A stretch of DNA of 64,000 bases from Blastobasis lacticolella (lineage: Eukaryota; Arthropoda; Insecta; Lepidoptera; Blastobasidae), in contig LR990056.1 in assembly GCA_905147135.1 (NCBI GenBank), positions 13,526,001 to 13,590,000 of the forward strand. Direction: 5' to 3'. The notes beneath the pieces are model-generated. The model was given only the letters and a program-made list of their open reading frames with translations, had not been told where the DNA came from and made no database searches. Shown one piece after another: positions 58,698 to 64,000 of this stretch. Made by a program: the position numbers and the translations under genes. Each line of letters opens with the position of its first letter. Positions within the stretch are counted from its first letter, which is position 1.

Positions 58698-58862
58698 TAG
58701 GGTTCCATACTTGAAGGGTAAAAAATAAACCCTATTACTAAGCCACTGCTGTCTGTCCGACTGTCTGTCTGTCACAGGCCCGTATCTTTGAAGTAGTGAC
58801 AGCCACTTTTAATTTTCACAGACTATGTGTTTCTATGGCGGCTTTAACAACAAATGAAGGGG
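58698..58862 (+). mobile_element. Common lepidopteran DNA-element fragment
   Basis: GGGTTCCATACTTGAAGGGT, CCCTATTACTAAGCC, GTCTGTCTGTCAC and TTTTCACAGACTATGTG follow a repeat widespread in moths and butterflies. Only one end is present. Confidence 0.6.
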
Positions 58863-58949
58863 AGCGCACTTGGCCGGTTTTTATTCTATGATGTCCTGCG
58901 AAGCCTTCTGTTTATTCGACTGTACACTCGCGAACTATACTGTTGATCC

Positions 58950-59375
58950 ACCTGCTGTCGTAAATGTAATTTGGCAGTGTTGTACATGGCAAACTGTTAC
59001 CCATGGATCCATATTTGCAGACAGGTTGGGGTAAAACAGTTTTCTATGTATAATAATAATTAGTTTATCGTCACAGGGTTACAATCAGCTCCCGAGATTT
59101 TTCCGCCAATCTCAAGGCCCTCAAGCGGAAGGCCTAGGTCTACCTCGCTTTACCAACCGTATTCAGAGGCACACCCAACGTATAGGAACGCAAAGTTTGA
59201 CTAGCCTCTAAAGTAAGAAATGGTCACCCATCCAGTTCCCGGACTCCGTGCGTTGCGTAACTTGTATTATCAGTCCCACAAACACGCTGCCACTAGACCG
59301 GACCCGTTACTCATAAATCCATGGGCAAAACAGTTTCCTATGTATAAAACTGCCAAATTACATACAACAGTAGGT
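58950..59375. mobile_element. Inverted-repeat unit around a 5S-like sequence
   Basis: About 60 bp near 58955-59018 (TGTAATTTGGCAGTGTTGTA) is inverted, with about 12% change, at 59313-59373, ending 30 bp from the Snr1 stop codon. The interior (59205-59265, minus strand) reads AGTTACGCAACG, then GGATGGGTGACC with spacing close to 5S rRNA. Confidence 0.6.
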
Positions 59376-59404
59376 AAACACTCAAGTAAACTGCCTTAAA
59401 CAAT

Positions 59405-59551
59405 CTACCAACCAGGCGTGGTGTTGGCCAGTCGGCGCATGCGTCGCGTGTTCCTGTCCTGGTCTCGTATCTTCTTCTCCATCTCAGCATCGGTCAGGGT
59501 CTCGAGGTACGGGGCCCATTGCTCGGCGTCAGAAGGTTGGCGGTACGGCGC
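59405..59551 (-). CDS. Snr1: Snr1 coding exon 7 (terminal)
   Basis: Residues 325-372 and the TAG stop at 59405-59407. Encodes [12 protein letters not shown] and the arginine-rich tail ending LANTTPGW. Acceptor CCCACAG|GCG. Confidence 0.98.
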   Translation of the reverse strand, partial: APYRQPSDAEQWAPYLETLTDAEMEKKIRDQDRNTRRMRRLANTTPGW

Positions 59552-62500
59552 CTGTGGGCAAAGGATGGTGGTGAGAATTTCATCCACTGTCCATTTTCTG
59601 GTCTACGGAGATCCTGCTGTTCCTCTAGCCTCTACTTGAGATATTAGTAGCATAGTACAATACCTGTCAATTGAAGAGGTTGTTATAATATTGCACTCTG
59701 CTAGACACCACATGGTAAAGTTTACAGTATTGGTATATCTATTCATTTTGAGTCTTTACAAATTTAGTTGGAAAGGCATCTTTCAGCGATCTAACATCGG
59801 CGGTCCGCAATGAGCAGATGTAGTTATAAACAAATGCTATTATAGCAATCAAGTTAGATGGTATAGGAGCCCGATTTGGGTTCCTAACACAGGTAGTGTA
59901 CGTACCACGACCACCACCACCATAGTTATCATATGTCTCATTCCTCTTGTTAATATTATAAATATCATTATGCTACACCCCATTGATGACATGACCGGCG
60001 GACCATTCGAACCAGTGGTCTAATCGTTTTTGAACGCGATGCATCGGCATCGGTTTTAATTTGACAGATTTTAGATGGTTCCAATATAAAAGACTAAACA
60101 ATAGAGATAGTAGGCAGCGGCCGTCGCAAAACTACCAAATTAGAGTCCAAGTGCAAACAAAAGGAACCCATGAACCATAGCTGATGAGCATTATTTACCC
60201 TTTCACGAATGCACAAGAAGAGCAGCCATGAGGGAAGAATGGCAGGGATTGGTGAAACGCGCCACCAACCAGTAACGACCACGACCATACACTCTGCCAA
60301 TAGTAATACGAGTAAGACCTGTACCCACCTCGATAGTAGGCAACGGCGCCTCGCTAAAGGCATAAGTGCGCTGGTGCCAGCCGAGTTGCCCGCGCACGCT
60401 GTACGCCACGCCCGTCACGAACTCCCCGCCGAGGCCGAGCTCGGCACACAGTTTCATAGCAAACTGCTCCGGGTTGTTCTCCTTCTCGGACATGTCCCAT
60501 TCCACCTGGCAGGGAGATTGTGAATAAATGAATAAAACCACACAGAATATCAATATCCCGGTTGTGCACGAGCGAGCGAGAGCCCGGGGTTCGCCTTGGC
60601 CATGATCCACATTTGGTAGATCAGGCAGTAGATCACATTGGATCACAGTTACACATTCAGCCATCTGAAACTCTGGATGTGCATGTTTCCTCATGATGTT
60701 TTCCCTCACCAATACGTGGTCAACTAATGTGCATAACAAGGACTTACAGAATACTTATTTAAATAGCATTGTGCTGCTGCTGGTAAGTATGTAATGTCTT
60801 CATGGACCTGATTTTTTAATTGCTCCCATCCACATGAGAGCTCACGGTTTTGGCAGTGGGGCTAGTATTTGCCCATTTGCTATAAGAACACATTGTCCAG
60901 GGGATTTAAAGGATTATTCGTATATCTATACAAACTGTATTTGTATATCAGATTAACAAAAATTACAATTAAAAATATATCTTCCTACTATTCATACCTG
61001 ATCAACAAGCGAAGTATTCCCAACATGAATATTAAGTTTTATAACAACTCTTTGGTCTGTCTGCTCCTCTAATATTGCTGGTGGCTCGCTGGGGAAAGCT
61101 TCTATCTGCTGCCTAATAGACGAGGCAATTGCCGGTATGAATGTGCTAGTATTCAGTTCTAGATCGTCACACAACACTTCAGCAAATTGTTCTGGGGTTA
61201 TTATTGATTCTGAAAAAGTAAATGGTTACGTCAAAATTAGAATTCTGTTATAATAACAAATATTATTCAAAATTCAAAAAACTTAGAACTTTTGATAAAA
61301 TTTCAAATGCAGCACAGTACCTTTGGTCAAAGTATGGCTAAACTTAAGACTATTATTAAATAAAGAATTTATTTGTTATATAAACACCAACACATTTACC
61401 ATTTTTGTTCCAAGTAAAGGTATCTCGGAGTTTCTGCCCCTCAATTTCCATATCCAGTCGTATCGGCACCAGTACTTGCTTTTGCGAAGAGTTCTCCAGC
61501 ATTGCTGTCATGTCTGTGTCATCAAAACATAATGGGAATGTTCGCACCTGGAATATACAATAAGTATTTAATAATTACCTGTAAGTGTTTATTACACATT
61601 TTTTTAAGGTACAGTAGAATCCATCTGGATATATCGTCTCTCAAAGGACCGGCGACATTTCGTTCTACTAACCAGCCGACTAACTACCTAACTATGAAAC
61701 CTAACCTGAGACAGACACATTTTTATCACTATTTGGGGTTAGTCTTTATAAGCCGTCATTGTATACAAATTCTACTGTAGGAATATCACAGACTAAAAAG
61801 TAAAACAAAAATACTTGAAAACTTAGACAAGATATAATATCATTAGACATAATTAATTATTATAGAAAACAAACCTTCTTGTTGTGAACCCTTGTCCTGC
61901 TGATGGGGGTGGCCTGAGGGACAGCATCCAGATGTGAAGAGTTGGGCATCACAGGCAACCATGATGGGTTGTGTGGCTTCTTACTCTTACTCTCTCTCGG
62001 TGTAGCCAACTCCTGACTCACTGACACGGCTTTGTATCTGTATTTACAAATTAAAAATGTATATCACTGTGTAAGGGGTTTTCTAATTTAACCCTCAATA
62101 TTATGTATGTATCTCCCAGATATAATATTCAGGACTTCATGACAAGCATAATCTGAATATTTATAACAATAGATACGAGTTACATTTGTTCTCACAATTT
62201 TAAGATCCATAAAACGAAGCAGCATATAGGAATACATAAGGGTTCAACAATAAAGACATGTCTTGAAATGGGATAATAATGTAAACACCCGAAACATTAT
62301 ACTCTTCATTATCAGGAACTTACTTATCATCATTGCCTTCAATAATATCTTCAACTTCTGATGCTTTCAACAACGATACTGAACTGGAGAGTACATGAGG
62401 CCCCAAACCGTTGTCAATCAAGCGTTTTCTTTCTTCATTAGTAAGGGTCCTCCTGGCCATGCCAGGGTATTTCTTGTAGAGGGACCCGCGGAAAAGCCGC

Positions 62501-62802
62501 AGATAATTTCCGACCTAAGCACATAATGAAATTGCAATATATTGATTGAATAGTGATTGGAGCAATATGGAAGCCGCTAACTGTAGCATTTAAAGTTTTA
62601 GGTTATAATAGTTTTTTAAAATGATTGCATTGCTAATTAACAATTAACAAGGTAATGTTACATTAATAACAAATATTTTCTAAACGAAATCAAAATGAAA
62701 ACAAATGAAAAAAGAACTTACTTCCGAACCGACACAGTAAAATTCGCCACCCTCTTCTATTTGAAAGCTAATCGGCTTATCGCCGTATGTTCTCAAAGCC
62801 AT
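59405..62802 (-). CDS. Snr1: SNF5/SMARCB1 homologue (Snr1), SWI/SNF core subunit, 7 coding exons
   Basis: Core subunit of SWI/SNF (BAP/PBAP) ATP-dependent chromatin remodellers, acting in the nucleus. Seven minus-strand exons (62802-62722, 62514-62324, 62037-61875, 61547-61400, 61209-60998, 60505-60329, 59551-59405) join in phase with GT/AG introns into 1119 nt, 372 residues plus TAG. This is close to the roughly 370-385 residues usual for the family. Residues about 1-100 match the N-terminal winged-helix region ([16 protein letters not shown]). Residues about 170-191 begin repeat RPT1 ([10 protein letters not shown]). Residues about 248-306 are RPT2 ([26 protein letters not shown]). The basic C-terminal helix, about residues 347-365 ([16 protein letters not shown]), is the part known in SMARCB1 to contact the nucleosome acidic patch. 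The ATG at 62802 gives the expected [10 protein letters not shown] start. The nearest AATAAA downstream on this strand is at 58911-58916; its use is unproven. Recognition rests on remembered family sequence, not a search. Confidence 0.97.
59582..59716 (-). mobile_element. REP-C remnant in Snr1 intron 6
   Basis: CCATTTTCTGGTCTACGGAG and GCACTCTGCTAGACACCACA are REP-C blocks. The rest is degraded. Confidence 0.55.
60329..60505 (-). CDS. Snr1: Snr1 coding exon 6
   Basis: Residues 266-324, phase 0 at both ends. RPT2 core: [37 protein letters not shown]. Acceptor CCAG|GTGG and donor GAG|GTGGG. Confidence 0.98.
60540..60745 (-). mobile_element. SINE-A in Snr1 intron 5
   Basis: ATATCAATATCCCGGTTGTG, GAGCCCGGGGTTCGCCTTGG and TGATGTTTTCCCTCACC. 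Head missing. Same transcriptional orientation as Snr1. Confidence 0.78.
60998..61209 (-). CDS. Snr1: Snr1 coding exon 5
   Basis: Completes residue 195, then residues 196-265. Holds the end of RPT1 ([26 protein letters not shown]) and the start of RPT2 ([13 protein letters not shown]). Donor CAG|GTATG, phase 0. Confidence 0.98.
61400..61547 (-). CDS. Snr1: Snr1 coding exon 4
   Basis: Residues 146-194 plus one base. Contains [11 protein letters not shown] and the beginning of repeat RPT1 ([18 protein letters not shown]). The split codon (G|AA) joins to exon 5 as glutamate, giving the family's NKNES sequence. Confidence 0.97.
61875..62037 (-). CDS. Snr1: Snr1 coding exon 3
   Basis: One base completes lysine 91, then residues 92-145. 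It encodes the less conserved linker, with YKAVSVSQE at its start and [10 protein letters not shown] near its end, as in animal SMARCB1. The donor is AAG|GTTTG, phase 0. Confidence 0.95.
62324..62514 (-). CDS. Snr1: Snr1 coding exon 2
   Basis: Residues 28-90 and two bases of codon 91. It opens with [10 protein letters not shown] after a TTAG acceptor and ends GATAA|GTAAG. It carries most of the winged-helix region and the conserved LLKASEVE stretch. Confidence 0.96.
62722..62802 (-). CDS. Snr1: Snr1 coding exon 1
   Basis: Residues 1-27, from [10 protein letters not shown] to FYCVGSE. The donor follows the GAA codon (GAA|GTAAG), phase 0. A 207-bp intron follows. A non-coding 5' exon further upstream cannot be excluded. 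Confidence 0.95.
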
Positions 62803-63797
62803 TTTTGTTTATTTTTGCTTCCTTTTGTTCAACTAGATTTCTGAAATAACTACTGCAATCTAAATATAGAAATAATGGGAAATAATCACTAAAACCCCCC
62901 ACATCAACAAAACCGAAAAATGATTGTCAAAAAAGTCAAAATGGCGGAGCGTTATAGGGATGTAACGCGAAATGAATGTCAATCGGAATGTGCTAGTATT
63001 CTTATTTTTTTATGTTATCCGGAAGACAAACAGGCATGTGGGCCACCTGATGGAAAGCGGTCACCGCCACCTATGGACATCAGCAACACCAGGGGAGTCA
63101 CGTTACCCACGTTGCCCGCCTCTGAAGAGACCTCTTATATACCTCTTGAACGATCCCATGTCATAGTCCAAAGGAAACACTGTGGCTGGGAGCTTATTCC
63201 ACATCCGAATCGTACGAGCGAGAAACGTTCTTTCAAATCTTCGCGTGGCGACCAACAGAGGCTCTACGTAGTGGGGATGAGTACCCAGCCCACGGCGGGT
63301 GGTGCGAAGGCGGAATTGTGCTGTGGGCACCGAAAAGTTCCTCGGAACACTCCCCATTGTACAGCCGATAGATTACACACAGGGAGCCAAAGTCCCTTCG
63401 GTTAGCCAGTGGTTCTAACTTGCTTGTTTTCGTACGACACGTCTGTGTACGGAGTCCAGAGGATTAAGCAGGTCGGCAGTTTCGCCCAAAGATGGGAACA
63501 ATAGATTTATACTTAAATAGATTGAATATTATATGTTATCATCTTATTTATTTTGAGGATTATTGTGTACACTTTTTAAAATATTATATCTAACGATTTT
63601 GAATTCGTTGTCAATCGCTATGAGTATTTCAGTATTGATTGATGAAAAACATTCGTTCAATCACTACCAAACCAATCTCGTTAACTTCACTCACTAACTA
63701 ACAAATCTGTGCTAACTAATCAGACGATTTGTTAACGAGGAAGGGAGGAGACGCCGCGGTCGTTGCGCTAACGAAAAGTGCCTGATTAAATTAAATA
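62803..63797. promoter_or_regulatory. Divergent upstream region of Snr1 and SLC25A1
   Basis: 995 bp between the two start codons must hold the 5' UTRs and promoters of both genes. About 410 bp of it is a LINE-A remnant. No TATA box or initiator could be assigned with confidence. Confidence 0.5.
63005..63415 (-). mobile_element. LINE-A: RT C-terminus, in the divergent promoter region
   Basis: The minus strand encodes RRFERTFLARTIRMWNKLPA and FPLDYDMGSFKRYIRG, then the GGTGGCGGTGACCGCTTTCC and GCCCACATGCCTGTTTGTC 3' block. The plus-strand 161-residue frame here is a shadow. Confidence 0.8.
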
Positions 63798-64000
63798 ATG
63801 TCTTCTAAGACAGGAAACTTTAGAAATCCTTTCTCGAGGCCATGGATGAAGGACACTGGTGCAGCGGCTGCGGCCGGGGGTGCGGGAAACGTCGGCATGA
63901 AAGGTGTAGTGGCCGGCGGAATAACTGGTGGCATTGAAATCTGTATAACATTCCCTACCGAATACGTGAAAACACAACTTCAACTAGACGAAAAAGGTTA
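63798..64000 (+). CDS. SLC25A1: Mitochondrial citrate (tricarboxylate) carrier, first coding exon, cut by window end
   Basis: Inner-membrane carrier that exports citrate from mitochondria in exchange for malate, feeding cytosolic acetyl-CoA for lipid synthesis (Drosophila sea is the counterpart). The first 67 residues are visible. A variable N-terminus with a run of Ala/Gly (about residues 20-31) is followed by the highly conserved first transmembrane helix, [14 protein letters not shown]. The carrier signature PTEYVK, of the Px[DE]xx[KR] type, follows, then TQLQLDEKG. The start at 63798 is well supported: an in-frame TAA at 63792-63794 precedes it. Two more carrier repeats should lie beyond the window. 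It is divergent from Snr1. Identification rests on family recognition. Confidence 0.95.
   Translation, partial: MSSKTGNFRNPFSRPWMKDTGAAAAAGGAGNVGMKGVVAGGITGGIEICITFPTEYVKTQLQLDEKG

Noticed and set aside
58879..58916. Snr1 polyadenylation signal
   Set aside because: AATAAA occurs on the minus strand at 58911-58916 and 58879-58884, about 490-525 bp past the stop. Without transcript data I cannot choose one, so it is not listed as a feature.
60203..60739. 178-residue minus-strand open frame
   Set aside because: Only 60329-60505 within it is real coding sequence (Snr1 exon 6). The rest is intron and SINE-A read through.
62920..63405. 161-residue plus-strand open frame
   Set aside because: It overlaps LINE-A, whose RT C-terminus reads on the other strand. 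No protein family is recognised in the plus frame.

Overview
This window looks like a piece of nuclear genome from a moth or butterfly (Lepidoptera). The clues are AT-rich DNA, two recognisable arthropod genes, one of them with seven coding exons and short introns, and a dense layer of repeats of lepidopteran type: tRNA-derived SINEs, Helitrons, Jockey/CR1-like and RTE-like LINE ends, and foldback MITEs. The species cannot be named from the sequence. No bacterial-type operons, CRISPR arrays or rRNA operons are visible.

Positions 1 to about 59,400 are gene-poor. I found no convincing host protein-coding exon there. The region is a mosaic of insertions, many inside one another. Family names used below are my own. 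SINE-A is a tRNA-derived SINE of about 350 bp whose head has a CGT- or CAT-type anticodon position. SINE-G is a tRNA-Gly(GCC)-derived SINE of about 250 bp. REP-C is a retroposon of about 260 bp ending in (GAT)n. LINE-A and LINE-B are 3' ends of non-LTR elements that share a short 'GCGGGCCACCTGATGG'-like block. LINE-J is a Jockey-like tail. RTE-like tails carry a GRPKKRWID-type C-terminus or end in (GAT)n. Several Helitrons start TC and end CTAG or CTAA; two contain an 11-bp minisatellite. Foldback MITEs with arms of 17 to about 110 bp are scattered through the region.

Positions 59,405 to 62,802 (minus strand) hold a complete seven-exon gene for the SNF5/SMARCB1 subunit of the SWI/SNF (BAP/PBAP) chromatin remodeller (Snr1). 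The predicted protein is 372 residues and all splice phases agree. A SINE-A copy lies in intron 5.

Positions 63,798 to 64,000 (plus strand) hold the first coding exon of the mitochondrial citrate carrier SLC25A1. It is cut by the window edge. The two genes are divergent, with start codons 996 bp apart, and the shared upstream region contains a LINE-A remnant of about 410 bp. The genes act in different compartments (nuclear chromatin; inner mitochondrial membrane). The arrangement suggests a possible shared promoter region, not a shared pathway.
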